A DNA stretch of 64,000 nucleotides from Capra hircus (lineage: Eukaryota > Chordata > Mammalia > Artiodactyla > Bovidae): contig NC_030814.1 in the NCBI RefSeq assembly GCF_001704415.2, positions 68,875,121-68,939,120 of the forward strand, given 5' to 3'. Shown here piece by piece: positions 45,271-58,292 of this stretch. The stretch's first letter is position 1; each line of letters opens with the position of its first letter. The notes beneath the pieces were generated by a model that worked only from the letters and a program-made list of their open reading frames with translations, did no database searches and was not told the origin of the DNA. The translations under genes and the position numbers were made by a program.

Positions 45271-46509
45271 AAGTGATACTGCACATGGAGAAATACATGA
45301 GGGTTACATATGCATGACATACCAAACTTTATTGAAACACACTGAAATCCAATAATTTTTCTTGACATCAGTTAATATTGGAAGTTATTTTTACTTTCAA
45401 AATAAGATGACATACTCTTATGCACAGGAAGTAGAAGAACTGAGTCTGTAGATGGAAACAACTTAATTTGAAATTGTTAGTGCATTTACTTTAACTTTGC
45501 GAAGCTATAAATTGAAAACAATAGTGACCTTCTTAGCAGTATCCCCCTCCAATGTAATCCCATAAATCTGTTTAAACCTTCATAACTGGAAACGATGTTT
45601 TGTGTAGGGAGAAGTTTTCCCTGCAAATTCACCGGAACACAACTTTTATTGGATAAAGAATAAAATAATCTTCTTACTTCTTCACTCAAACACAGAGATG
45701 AATTTAATTTCTCCTTCAGTTTCATGAGGATCTAAGTCCTCAAAAGCATTTTCATCTCTGATATCCTGGAGCCAAAGCTGTTTTAGCTAGTTAAATAAAT
45801 ACAACCATAACTGAAGAAGTAAGGAGGCTAATTCAGTTTCGATGATATGTTGTGATCTAGTGAAGTGACCTGACAGAAAGAGTCTTCTTCTTCCACAGTC
45901 ATTCTCTTTACCCACACTTTTTACATCCATCTCATACTAGTCAATCAAGAAGGAGAAAGGCATTGTAAAAGGCTCACTCAATTCTTAATTCCACTGCTTG
46001 ATCGTCATCTTACCATTATCACTTGCCAGATTCTACTGGAAGGTTTAGCCGGTTGTTTTAAAGTAAGATATCATGGAAATTCCCATTGTCAAATGCATTT
46101 CATATTTTCCAGAACTTCATGATCTGCACACTAGCTTTGTGTCTAATAATCAGTCTGAACTGCTAATAGTATATGCATTTCCAACTATAGCCCTCAGTGT
46201 CATTCTTCTGAAATACCTCAAACCCTCCTGCTGTATTTCTTTGACTTGAATCCTTCTAATAAGAAAATATTCCATTATTTTCATTCCTATTTTGTTGGAA
46301 GGTTGTCCCTGTTTAAACCTTCAGAAGTTTAATCCTGTTTAAAAATCAATAGGTAACTCAGTAACTATAGGATGTTTGGCAAGTTTCTTAAATTGTGTAC
46401 TATCAATACAGTGGAATTAAGTACGTTCATACTGGTTGTGACAGCATCGTGAATATTAATCTCCAGACGCTTCATCATCTCCAACTGAAACTATTACCAG
46501 TTAAACAAT
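45271..46509. other. Intergenic, upstream of the OR2T8-like pseudogene
   Basis: About 1.2 kb of unique DNA without a recognisable repeat or gene. A 79-codon minus frame (45725-45486) has no domain. Confidence 0.45.
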
Positions 46510-46800
46510 AATATTCCATTACCCCTTCTCCTCAGCCCTTGAAAATCACTGTTCTACTTCCTATCTCTATAAAAGTGACTACTCTAGGAACATTAGATAA
46601 ATGAAATCATGCAGCATTTACTTTTATGTTATTTTTGATTAGTTTACTTCACTTATTGTAATGCCCTCATAGTTTGTCCATGCTGTGATAAGTCAGAATT
46701 TCCTTTCATTTTAAGGATGAACAATATTTCTTCATATGCACATACTACATTCTACTTATTAATTCATTTCACTTATGGACATTTGTGTTGCTTTCACTCC
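46510..46800 (-). mobile_element. Old L1 3' region
   Basis: Inverted, diverged L1 of an old mammalian subfamily: 'gaaatcatgcagcattta', 'tccatgctgtgataagtcag', 'tttcattttaaggatgaaca'. Confidence 0.7.
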
Positions 46801-47145
46801 AGGTTTGCATTTAATTATTGATTTAATAGGATTTTTTTCTTAATTCATAGTAATTGTTTTTAATTTTGCATAGATACATGTATAAGCATAAAATATTAAT
46901 TTTAACCAAAAATTTTGCTTATACCATGCATTTCCTTATTATGATGTTTCCACTTGTATTAAGAATTTTATCTATTATGATATCACTAACTCAATTTCTC
47001 AATGGACATAAATGGTATGACTGTATGTTTTAGTTTTGAGTGAGATAAGTATATACAAACAATAGTCATCACAAATATAAATGATTAGTCAGCATAATTG
47101 TGTTTAGACTGTCTAATGGAAAGGTCTACTATATGTGTCAATTAA
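46801..47145. other. Intergenic, no gene seen
   Basis: AT-rich unique DNA. Confidence 0.45.
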
Positions 47146-47366
47146 ATGAGTGGTATGGACGGAGGAGCCTGGTGGGCTGCAGTCCATGGGATTGCTAAGA
47201 GTCGGACACGACTGAGCGACTTCACTTTCACTTTTCACTTTCATGCATTGGAGAAGGAAATGGCAACCCACTCCAGTGTTCTTGCCTGGAGAATCCCAGG
47301 GATGGCGGAGCCTGGTGGGCTGCCATCTATGGGGTCGCACAGAGTCGGACATGACTGAAGCGACTT

Positions 47367-47393
<27 letters not shown>
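47146..47393 (+). mobile_element. Bov-A2 SINE, 5'-truncated, with CAG repeat
   Basis: Starts within the first monomer; ends with about eight CAG units (47369-47392). Confidence 0.93.
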
Positions 47394-47397
<4 letters not shown>

Positions 47398-48461
47398 AAT
47401 TATACTTCCTAAAATGTGAGAATGTTTTATTATTTGGTTCATTGAAATTTCTATCTTTTCATATTACAAATATGTGATAATTTCAAATAGTGAATTTAAT
47501 TCAAATAGTGAATCTATTTGCCACTATTTAAAATGTCTGTAAACCTATAACAAGAAAATTTTTGTGGGATATTTTCTAAAATTGGCTATGGATACAAAGT
47601 GTGGTGAAATGTTTAAATGAAGAATAATTCATCTTGTAAATAAAATATTTACAATGGCATTACATGGACAATAAAAGCTTACCTCTAAACTAGGGTAGGA
47701 ATAGGAATATGTAATATTGTAAAAATAAATATTTTTTCTTTGGCACTATGGTTTCAGAATGTTAAAGATGTTCTGTCTTTCATTCTGACTATATAGTCTT
47801 TCATTTATAGTGTTGTAAAGTTGTGATATTTTTACTTTAAATCACAAACTCATCTCTTTTACAATGCTACCCGAAGGCACAAATACAGCCTCTCTTATTT
47901 TCTCATAGAGCTATCATAGAAAAGTTAAAACTGTCTATGATTTTTATTTCTATATTTTTCTAATCCTTACTTTCTTCACTCAACATTAAAATTATAAATT
48001 TGCCCCAAGAAAACAGAGAATTAATCAATCTATTCTGTAAAAACTAAAATGATAATAGCCAAATCATTTATTTGATGTAATTTCAGGTTATTACAAGTAC
48101 TTTAACCCAATGATTATGCCAGCTAACATATGTTTAAGTTCTTCAGGTTGTAGGGTACATAGTCAAAAGGATTTTATCTGTAAAACTATATAGAGAAAGT
48201 GAAATAACTGTGGACTTTATAGAGTTCAAATTTAATAAGCAAACCTAAGAAATATTTAGAGATTAGTATCATTTATTCACACAAGATAAAAATGACACAC
48301 TCCAAAAGTCTGCATCTGCATCCCCTCTGAGTGGCATCTTCTTATTGTTCCTCTTTGAATGGAGGAAAGCTTTTCTAGTTTTGGAACATCAAACGTGCCC
48401 ATCACAGTGTTTGCATTGACCTATTAATGTGTGTGGCCTATTGCCATCTTATTCTAAATTT
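47394..48461. other. Intergenic, no gene seen
   Basis: AT-rich. A small tandem copy of 'ttcaaatagtgaat' occurs near 47482-47512. Confidence 0.45.
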
Positions 48462-48676
48462 GTATGCTAAGTTGCATCAGTCATGTCCAACTCTTTGTGA
48501 CCCTATGCACTGTAGTCCACCACACTCCTCTGTCCATGGGATTCCCCAGAATACTGGAGTGGGTTGTCATTCCCTTCTCCAAGGGATCTTCCTGACCCAG
48601 GGATCAAACCCTCCTCTCTAACTTCTCCTGCATTGGCAGGTGGGTTCTTCACCACTAGCACAATCTGGGAAGCCCA
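48462..48676 (-). mobile_element. Bov-tA SINE
   Basis: Inverted, diverged. 'ttctaaat' on both sides (near 48450 and 48680) marks a target duplication. Confidence 0.88.
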
Positions 48677-49375
48677 GTTCTAAATGTACTATCCTATTAA
48701 TATGTCAGAGCTGCAAAAATATGACTCTTTGTATAACAAAGATATTTAATTTTCAAGGATTTTAGAAGTCCCTAAAACTTCAATATATTTTCTTACATGC
48801 TTTCATGATGCTATGATTCATTAAAACAAGAAAGAATTATTTACACAAAGAAAGCTAAAATGCAAATAAACCTGGAAAGAGATGTCTATTTAAAAATACA
48901 TTGAATGGACTAATCTGATTCTAGCATTACTTGCTTAAACTTTAATAAGGAGGAAAATTTAAAGAGTGTGCTATTGAAAGACAAGATTTGGTCAAACTCA
49001 GCAATTAAATTCATAAAGCCTATGATAGAATTCAGCTACTTTTCTTTTTGAAATTAAATTGATAAACTAATGGTATATTTTAAGTTTCATTTAGTTTGTA
49101 TCTATGTAACATAACTATATATAATTTTGTATTTGCATGCTTGTGTCTATGTAATAAATGCATTATAATAGCAAGAACAATTATAGCAGATTACATTTTT
49201 GTGTCAAGAAATTTGCAATTTGATTATATCTGGGATAATTTTTATAATCTTATTATTGGTTTACTTTTTATTTTAAAAGTCCAGGGAAAGTATGTTTTAG
49301 CTTCATTTTTACCACCCCTGTAACTTTGTGTTGCTTAAGAGTAAATATAAGAATCGCCTTCCACAAATGAAAATA
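48677..49375. other. Intergenic, no gene seen
   Basis: AT-rich unique DNA. Confidence 0.45.
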
Positions 49376-49449
49376 TACATATGTGTGTGTGTGTGTGTGT
49401 GTATATATATCTTTCTCATGGAATAGTTAGTGGGAAAAGCTGCCTCTGT

Positions 49450-49486
<37 letters not shown>
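49376..49486. repeat. GT/TA compound microsatellites
   Basis: GT run at about 49382-49402 joined to TATA, and a TA run at about 49453-49484. Confidence 0.9.
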
Positions 49487-49487
<1 letters not shown>

Positions 49488-49688
49488 ATTGCAAATTGCT
49501 TAATCCAGGTGAGAAGTAATAATTGTTATTTTGCTTGTTTTAGGAAGGGAGCACCACCTAGATTTTCATTCTAACTCTACCTTTGGATGTTGAATCTTAT
49601 CAAAGTGTCCAATCTTACACTGATTTAGAACATAATTGACCTTCTGAGTGAAACCTTACCTTTAAGGTCAAACTATATTATTTCTTTG

Positions 49689-49985
49689 TGCTTTCCTGGT
49701 AGCTCAGCTGGTAAAGAATTCACCTTCAATGCAGGAGATCCCAGTTCGATTCCTGGGTCTGGAAGATCCCCTGGAGAAAGAACAGGCTATCCACTCCAGT
49801 ATTCCTGGGCTCTCCTGGTGACTCAGACCTGGGTTCCATCCCTGGGTTGGGAAGATCCCCTGGAGGAGGGCATAACAACCCACTCCAGTATTCTTGCCTG
49901 GAGAATTCCATGGACAGAGAAGCCTGGCACACTACAGTCCATAGAGTTGCAAAGAGTTGGGCATGACTGAATGGCTTTCACTTTC
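49689..49985 (+). mobile_element. Bov-tA tandem dimer
   Basis: A first head and partial body (49689-49806) followed by a second head ('gggctctcctggtgactcag') and full body. Flanked by 'atattatttc(c)tttg' at 49675-49688 and 49986-50000. Confidence 0.88.
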
Positions 49986-50022
49986 ATATTATTTCCTTTG
50001 CAAAGCTATATTATTTCCTTTG

Positions 50023-51186
50023 TTAAACCTCAGACTCCAAGTTAAGTAACAGTAGTACAGCCTGACAGGTAGTTTATCAGATTTCAAGCAAGACATTTGG
50101 CAAGAGAGTAACAATCAATGTCAATAAAATTTATGCTTTCCGTTTTGAATATTGTTTCATGTTGGTCAGAGTTGTCAGAGCAATGCTCTGGAAGCACAGC
50201 TGTAGACAGTGCTGCCACTGTCAGATGGGGGAAATAGACATTGAGCAATATACATGAAATATTCTGTTGTTTCCCAGGGGCATGAGTATGAAGATCAGGT
50301 ACACTTATATCCGAGGGAAAAATTGACATACCACTCAGAATTTCATCACGAAACTGAAGTGACAGTGAATCTTGGGGTCAAAATTGAGAGTAATTTAAGA
50401 TTATTTATAAATATTTGAACATAATTTAGAGAAATCAGAAAGTTTGTAACAGACCCTTATTTTAATAAGAAAAAGATGTTCTGCTCAACTCTTCTCCAGG
50501 AGGTATGTAGAAATTAAATACTTTCCAGACTTCATAATGACAGACTTCTTTGAAAAGGGCATCTAATCGGTGCTGATACCTGGCTACAGTGCAGTCAAGA
50601 AGTTACACCTGAGCAGATAGGAAGTAAGGGAAATAAATTCTACTCTTCTGTTTCCCTCTCCTCTCCTAGGGTTAAAGAGACACGCTAGGCAATTCATGGG
50701 ACATAGACAAAGTACAATATGACCTGTATCCCAGAAGTAGGAAACAACATTACTAATAAACATCACTAATCAATCATTTCTCCTTTAATGTTAACAAATG
50801 TCTTATTCCATTAATTTCTTCACAAAACCAGTTCATTCACTTTCCAAAGGAAACAAGTAAAAATCTCATTCAGTTATGGGTGTTGAGCAGTTACCCACAG
50901 ATCCAGGAATGTTCTTATATCTGATGACCTGTGAAATACATGTCATCCAAATACCCAACATATTTGGTGAATCAAGGTCCTGAATATAGCAATAAACATT
51001 CCCAAATGGAAAAAACAGTGAGAGGAATATAGTAATATGTTCTCAGACATTCTCAGTTTTTACTGGACAGCCATATAATTTTTAACTCTAATATGGATGA
51101 AGAAAATTAATAAAGTCATTTTTGTAGTTTTCTCATTTTTATTGTCACTGGAACATTCCCCTTAAATATTCTTCATTTTTCTAGTT
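50023..51186. other. Intergenic, no gene seen
   Basis: About 1.2 kb unique DNA; open frames on the minus strand at 50329-50084 and 50766-50584 have no domain. Confidence 0.45.
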
Positions 51187-51283
51187 TTTATTTTTTTTTA
51201 TTTTTTTAAATTTATTTATTTATTTATTTATTAAATTTTAAAATCTTTAATTCTTACATGCATTCCCAAACATGAACCCCAAT
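51187..51283 (-). mobile_element. L1 3' end fragment
   Basis: Inverted A-rich tail (TTTA units) and 'cattcccaaacatgaacccc', the inverse of the G-rich L1 3'UTR block seen at 37509-37530. Confidence 0.75.
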
Positions 51284-52693
51284 TTAGGAAAATATTCTTC
51301 ATTTTTCAAAATCCAGATTGCCTTCTCTAACTTGATATTTGTAGAAAATAATCTTACTGTGACAAATTGGTTTTCTCAGCCAACAGTCTTTAGATACATG
51401 TTTGAAGTCTGTGTGTGATTTATTATTGCTTTATAAATATTCTCTGCATTCTGCCTATTTCCATGTGGAGAGTGAACGTCACTGTCATACATGTATATGC
51501 ATTATGTATATGTAATCACACACAAACACATACTTGTGTATGTGTGTGTATATGCATGTATATTGGCTTGGCTAAGCTATATTTTGTTTGGCCTAATGCC
51601 TTGTATTTCAACATCTCTATCTGTCAATTCCACACCAAGATCTTTAGAGACATCATTTTTTCCCCTTTTATCTTGCTTCTTTTATTGCCATGAGAAGAAA
51701 ATGTTTGAGCATATTGTCTATTTTAACACCTTAAGTTGTCTGTGCCTGGTTTCCTAATTTATAAAGCCAAAGGTTCCTGTGACTATACTGTTATAAAAAT
51801 GGAAACCACTATCTATTTTCAAACAGAGCAGAGTAATTCAGATAATTAACCTAATAGGAGGTAAGAATTCTAAGGGGCCAAATGGGGGAAAACTGAATCA
51901 ACCTAGCAACATGCAAGCGTGGTAAGTTTCCATCATTCCTGTAAATCAAGGTGCACCTGAATGAGTAGCATCCTGAAACTGAAGAATAGGGCCCACTTGA
52001 AGAATCTGAGTAAAAAGGCAGGTTAGACTGTATGATTTGAAACTATATAGAGAAAGAATAGCTCTCTCAAGGAACCTGGAAACAGGGAAAGTCTCAACGA
52101 CTGCCAAGGATACTAAAGAAAACAGAGAGACAGCTAATGAAAGAGAAAAGTATTTTTGATTATGTCCTATAGAACTTCCAAGTTTTCACTGGAGATTGTA
52201 CTGAGATTTTCTGTAGAAAACCAGATGGCACATAATCATGAAAATTTTTATCTTCAGCTATAGATCTTTGCAGAATAAAAATAGTGAAATTATCTGAAAA
52301 CAAGCAAATGAAGACTTGCATGCTGATTAACAATAATATCTGTTTTATATTTTGCTTGTGAGTATTTTTAGACATAGTAATAGTTTTCCATCAAATTTAT
52401 TTTATTTTACTAAGTCTAAATCTATTTACTGTTGGGTTGATATCTGCCTAATAAATCTAGTCTCATTCTTTAATTTTCTAGCATGCTACATTTTTTTCAA
52501 GTTTAGATATGTCTGCTTTAAACCCTAATTTAGCCTCTTTCTTTTTCACTTGTAACATTAAGTATATTTACATTTTCCAAAAGAACTGACATGTAAAAAA
52601 TAAAAATATATAATTTAACTCAAATTATTATCATACATACATAATGCTGTATAAGAAGCCACCATAAAACTTACTGGTTTGAAGCTATAACTT
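51284..52693. other. Intergenic, no gene seen
   Basis: About 1.4 kb AT-rich. A CA/TG-rich spot lies near 51515-51560. Confidence 0.45.
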
Positions 52694-52708
52694 TAAAGCT
52701 ATATCTTT

Positions 52709-52828
52709 TATTTTTATTTTTGCTTTATTTTGCTTTACAATACTGTGTTGGTTTTGCCATACATTGGCATGAATCAGCTATGGGTGTACATGAGTTCCCA
52801 ATCCTGAAACCCCCTCCCACCCCATATC
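52709..52828 (-). mobile_element. Ruminant L1 3' end with perfect 15-bp target duplication
   Basis: Inverted tail, 'ggttttgccatacattggca' block and C-rich end. 'taaagctatatcttt' at 52694-52708 is repeated exactly at 52829-52843. Confidence 0.95.
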
Positions 52829-53063
52829 TAAAGCTATATCTTTCCAGTACTATGGGATTGCTAGGTCTAGTGGAGCTGTTCTCTTTTGGTGTACTTTCTT
52901 TAGAGGTGGTGCTTAGAAAGCTTGATGGAGTTGTCTGAAACTTCTCTGGGCTGGGTGTCCAGAAAGCCTTCTTTAGGCACATGTCACTGGGTCACTATTG
53001 ATCCACCAGGCTGCACTCTCCAGGGAAGTTTGATTTTTTAAAATGACCTACAGATTCCATCTG

Positions 53064-53278
53064 GGCTTTCCAGGTAGCACTAATGGTAAAGAACCTACTG
53101 GCTAGTGCAGATAGACTTAAGAGATGGGATTTGATCCCTGGACAGGGAAGATCCCCTGGAGGAGGGCATAGCAACCTACTCCAGTATACTTGCTTGGAGA
53201 ATCCCATGGACAGAGGATCCTGGCAGGCTGCAATCCCTAAGGTCTCACAAAGTCGGAAACAACTGAAGTGACTTAACA

Positions 53279-53317
<39 letters not shown>
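53064..53317 (+). mobile_element. Bov-tA SINE with CA-repeat tail and 14-bp target duplication
   Basis: SINE 53064-53280 continuing into a CA microsatellite (53283-53317). 'acagattccatctg' at 53050-53063 is repeated at 53318-53331, so the CA repeat lies inside the insertion. Confidence 0.94.
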
Positions 53318-53331
53318 ACAGATTCCATCTG

Positions 53332-54231
53332 AGTACTTAACCATTCAACTCAGTTGAGTCAGACAATTTTTTTTCAGAGATCAGGGTCTTACAGGTGAAA
53401 AGTAGAGGTTTATTTCTAGTCAAACCTAATGCTGAAAGTGTACCTTTTATATCCCTGCTTTATTCACATTCCTTCTCTCTGATCTTTACCTTTGGTTTGA
53501 CTTGTGGTCTCTCATTTTTTCCCATGAAACACGAGGTCATGAAAACAAATATTTGCTGATTTTTCATAATTGATATTCTTGGTAAAGAGAAGACATCCTG
53601 GCATTTGATTTTTCAGATTCCTGCTTTCACTTCAATTTTCAATTCTGATAGCTATAGTTATAGGTATTCTTATATAGATGTCTCACTATACAGACTTATA
53701 TATAGATAAATATGCAAATATATAAGCATAATATATAGATTTTCATATATATTTCCAAATCTATCTATAGATCCATCTAACTCTTTGGATTTGTCATGTA
53801 GTTATTCTGTCACACACTCAAATAATGAAGTCTGTATCATTTAATTTTCATCTATTTCAATTTAAATTAAATGTTAACTATGTTTAAACTACAGAAATGC
53901 TATAGTTGTAAACTTGCATAGCTGCACTTCAGAGAGTTTAATACACAAGGGCATGTGCTCTTAGGTGACTGACTTCAGAGGGTAACTCCTGATCATTTCA
54001 TATCAAATTCTGATGTTTTTGCCTAAATTACATTTTGAAATGTTTTGTTTGTAAAACATCTGTGGATCATATATGAAGGCTGAAGTAGTGAAATATTCCT
54101 ATTAATATGAAATATTCTCAAACAGTATAATAAAAATTATCTATCAGAACAACGGTTCCAGATTTTTTGAAGTAATTTTAAAATGATGACATTATATTTG
54201 TCATGGATGCCAAAAAAAAGCATGCATTAAT
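53332..54231. other. Intergenic, no gene seen
   Basis: AT-rich unique DNA with short TA and ATAG runs near 53690-53770. Confidence 0.45.
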
Positions 54232-54239
54232 TGGAGTAC

Positions 54240-54785
54240 ATGAAATTAAAAGATGCTTACTCCTTGGAAGAAAAGTTACGACCAACCTAGACAGCATATT
54301 AAAAAGCAGAGACATTACTTTGCTAATAAATGTCCATCTAGTCAAGGCTATAGTTTTTCCAGGGGTCATGTATGGATGTGAGAGTTGGACTATAAAGACA
54401 GCCGAGTGCCGAAGAATTGATGCTTTTGAACTGTGGTGTTGGAGAAGACTCGAGGGTCCCTTGGACTGCAAGGAGATCCAACCAGTCTATCCTAAAGGAG
54501 ATCAGACCTGGGTGTTCATTGGAAGGACTGATGTTGAAGCTGAAGCTCCAATACTTTTCCACCTGATGCGAAGAGCTGACTCATTTGAAAAGACCCTGAT
54601 GCTGGGAAAGATTGAGGGCAGGAGGAGAAGGGGGTGACAGAGGATGATATGGTTGGATGGCATCACCAATTCGATGAACATGGGTTTGGGTGGACTCCGG
54701 GATTTGGTGATGGACAGGGAGGCCTAGCGTGCTGTGGTTCATGGGGTCGCAAAGAGTGGGACAGGACTGAGCGACTGAACTGAAC
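54240..54785 (+). mobile_element. BovB LINE 3' end with target duplication
   Basis: Starts 'tgaaattaaaagatgc' and ends in the CTGAA tail. 'tggagtac' flanks it on both sides (54232-54239 and 54786-54793). Confidence 0.93.
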
Positions 54786-54821
54786 TGGAGTACTATCACA
54801 GTTACTTTATTGCTGTTGTTG

Positions 54822-55018
54822 TTTAAGTTGCTAAGTTGTGTCCAACTCTTTGTGACCCCATAGACTGTAGCTGCTAGGCTCTTATGTCCTTGGGAATTAC
54901 CCATTTCTGGAGTGGGTTGACATTTCCTTCTTCAGGAAATCTTCCTGACACAGGGTTCCAATGCAGGTCTCCTGTACTGACAAGGAAATTTTTTGCCACT
55001 GAACCAGAAAGACAGCCC
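54822..55018 (-). mobile_element. Bov-tA SINE
   Basis: Inverted, diverged. 'acagtta' occurs on both sides (near 54798 and 55022). Confidence 0.85.
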
Positions 55019-56347
55019 ATTACAGTTATCATTTCAGTATTGAAAATAGAAGCTTTAAAAAACAATAACATATTTCAAAATAATCTACAATTTTGGCCAA
55101 TTTCAGCAGAAGCAGCTTATCTGTGTTTCAAGGAGTATCAGCAGAAAAAGGTGTTGGAGGATCCACTTTCTCAAGGGCTTAAAAATGTGTCCTGACTGTC
55201 AAAGGAAAGCTTGTCTGGGTATATGTGCTGAGAGCCTCAGTTTCTCTCCATGGGCTACAGACATTGTCACAGCATGGGATTTACATAAGTGTATAAATAG
55301 GAGTACAGCTTATACACTTCCATTCAAAATAAGAGAGAAGGCAGATAACCACTGGTTCATAACAATTCTGAAAATTTTCTGGGTACTTATTGACTTTTTT
55401 TTGATGAATACGTCTCTCAGATATACTTTTCATGTTTCTTCCGAGTCACTGTTGCTCTACAAAAAGAAAGCTCTCCTTCTGACTGCGTGGCCATCTTATC
55501 TTGTATACTTCTACATCCAAGGTAGATACTTCTATCAGAAAAATAATACTAACAAACATCGTGCACTTTCTGTAAATCTTATTTGGATTCACTCCATGAG
55601 ACAAATTCCATAGCTATATACCTTCATGAAATATATTCTTCTCTCTCTTCTGGGACTCCTATGAAGCTGCTATACTGCAATGCCCCTAAACATTCATTAG
55701 AGGTGATATTTTTGCTGAAAATTATCTACAAGTCATAACCTTAAAATATCAACTGAGTTTAATGTCTGCCTGCAAATATTTATAAACAAGGACAATAAAG
55801 TATCTACGTGACCTAATCATGGATTGAACATACAGTCACTGCTGCCATGCATTAGGGTAAAAGGACTCAAAAGGGTCTTCCCAGATTTAAAGAACAGGGA
55901 CATAGATTTCAGTTCTTAATAGACTATTGAAAGTGACCTAGTGGAGTTTATAAACTGGCACATTTTGCAGACATTTTTGGAATATGCAATTTATCATTGC
56001 TACTTATATATCATTATGCATACATATAAAAGGAGTTCTGTCATATTTTTTTTTAAGTCTAACTAGATCTCACTTAGAACATGAAATATATGTTGTGACT
56101 CTAACCAATACTAGCCATCAAAAACAACTAAAGTGTATGAAATTATATGTATTAAATCTGATTTATAATTAGTATAGTTTTATACCTGATAATTCGGAGT
56201 TTGCAGTTTTATGAGGTAATTTATATTTATTAATATTTTAAATATTATTTACATATATAAATTTGTTATTTATATGTGGAAAAAGACATATTTATATATG
56301 AAATTATAAATAAGCATAGATTACATGGATATATTGTTATGCATTGG
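55019..56347. other. Intergenic with an unassigned 142-codon frame
   Basis: Plus frame 55185-55613 is open for 142 codons but has no domain, signal or family resemblance that I can see, and no matching gene structure around it. Treated as chance. Rest is AT-rich. Confidence 0.4.
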
Positions 56348-56513
56348 GCTGAATCCACCTGTCAGTGCAGGAGATACAAAAGATGCGGCTTTGATCTCTT
56401 GGGTCTGGAAAATCCTCTGGAGTAGGAAATGGAACTTTGCTCCATTATTTTTGCCTGGAAATATTCCATGGACAGAAGAGCCTCCTGGTGAGCTACAATC
56501 CAAGGGGTTGCAG
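56348..56513 (+). mobile_element. Bov-tA SINE, 3'-truncated, abutting BovB
   Basis: Head and body up to 'caatccaaggggttgcag', then replaced directly by BovB. Confidence 0.85.
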
Positions 56514-57716
56514 AATTGGATGAAGCTGGTTTTAGAAAAGGCACAGGAACCAGAGATCAAATTGCCAATATCAGCTGGATCATGGAAAAAGCTAGAGAGT
56601 TCCAGAAAAACATCTATTTCTGCTTTATTGACTATGCCAAAGCCTTTGACTATGTGATCACAATAAACTGTGGAGAATTCTGAAAGAGATGGGCATACCA
56701 GACCACCTGACCAGCCTCTTGAGAAACCTGTATGCAGGTCAGGAAGCAACAGTTAGAACTGGACATGGAACAACAGGCTGGTTCCAAATATGAAAAGGAG
56801 TACGTCAAGGCTGTATATTGTCACCCTGCTTATTTAACTTCTATGCAGAGCATACCATGAGAAACGCTGGACTGGAGAAGCGAAAGCTGGAATCAAGATT
56901 GCCAGGAGAAATATCAATGACCTCAGATATGCAGATGACACCACCCTTATGGCAGAAAGTGAAGAGGAACTAAAAAGCCTGTTGATGAAAGTGAAGAAGC
57001 TGGCTTAAAGCTCAACATTCAGAAAACTAAGATCATGGCTTCTGGTCCCCTCACTTAATGGCAAATAGATGGGGAAATGTGGAAACAGCGTCAGACTTCA
57101 TATTTTTGGGCTCCAAAATCACTGCAGGTGGTGATTGCAGCCATGAAATTAAATGATGCTTACTCCTTGGAAGAAAAGTTATGACCAACCTACATAGCAT
57201 ATTCAACAGCCGAGACATTACCTTGCCGACTAAGTTCCATCTAGTCAAGGCTATGGTTTTTCCAGTAGTCATGTATGGATGTGAGATTTGGACTGTGAAG
57301 ACAGCTGAGTGCCAAATAATTGATGCATTTGAACTGTGGTGTTGGAGAAGACTCTTGAGAGTCCCTTGGACTGCAAGGAAATCCAACCAGTCCATTCTGA
57401 AGGAAATCCAACCAGTCCATTCTAAAGAACCTAGGTGTTCTTTAGAAGGAATGATGCTAAAGCTGAAGCTCCAATACTTTGGCCATCTCATGCGAAGAGC
57501 TGACTCATTGGAAAAGACTTTGATGCTGGGAGGGATTGGCGGCAGGAGGAGAAGGGGATGACTGAGGATGAGATGGCTGGATGACATCACTGACTCGATG
57601 GACATGGGTTTGGGTGAACTCTAGGAGTTGGTGATGGACAGGGAGTCCTGGCATGCTGCAATTCATGGTGTCACAAAGAGTTGGACACGACTGAGGGATT
57701 GAACTGATCTGAACTG
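56514..57716 (+). mobile_element. BovB LINE, RT domain to 3' end
   Basis: Starts at the beginning of the RT domain ('gctggttttagaaaaggc'), keeps a YADDT-coding 'tatgcagatgacacc' near 56928, and ends in a degenerate tail at 57716. Frameshifts break the RT; frame 57181-57561 covers the C-terminal part, with a small internal duplication of 'atccaaccagtccattct' near 57383-57420. Confidence 0.94.
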
Positions 57717-57939
57717 AGCGCACATACACACACACGCACATTGTTACATATATTTACATATTGTAAATTATTGTAATATATGTAATTACATATATTGTAA
57801 TATATGTAATATGTATTACATATCTAATACGTATTACATATGTAATATGTAATACATATATAATATGTAATACATATGTAATAAATATTATATATATAAT
57901 ATATAAATATGTAATATATATGTAATATATTACATATTT
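57717..57939. repeat. CA and ATTACATA-rich simple repeat
   Basis: CA units then a long TA-rich, dyad-rich tract built from 'tacatat' and its inverse, running into the next SINE. Confidence 0.9.
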
Positions 57940-58216
57940 CGGAGAAGGCAATGGCACCCCACTCCAGCACTCTTGCCTGGAAAATCCATGGACAGAGGAG
58001 CCTGGTGGGCTGCAGTCCACGGGGTCGCTAAGAGTCGGACACGACTGAGCGACTTCACTTTCACTTTTTACTTTCATGCATTGGAGAAGGAAATGGCAAC
58101 CCACTCCAGTTTTCTTGCCTGAGGAATCCCAGGGACAGGGAGCCTGGTGGGCTGCCATCTATGGGGTCGCACAGAGTCGGACACGACTGAGGCGACTTAG
58201 CAGCAGTAGCAGCAGC
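57940..58216 (+). mobile_element. Bov-A2 SINE with perfect 11-bp target duplication
   Basis: Two monomers and CAG/TAG tail. 'attacatattt' at 57929-57939 is repeated at 58217-58227. Confidence 0.95.
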
Positions 58217-58292
58217 ATTACATATTTACATATATAAATTGTATCTATCAATAATTTACATATATAAATTATGAATAAATATACACAAGTAT

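Noticed and set aside
55185..55613. 142-codon frame as a small gene
   Set aside because: No domain, no family resemblance and no supporting structure. Lengths like this occur by chance in 64 kb.
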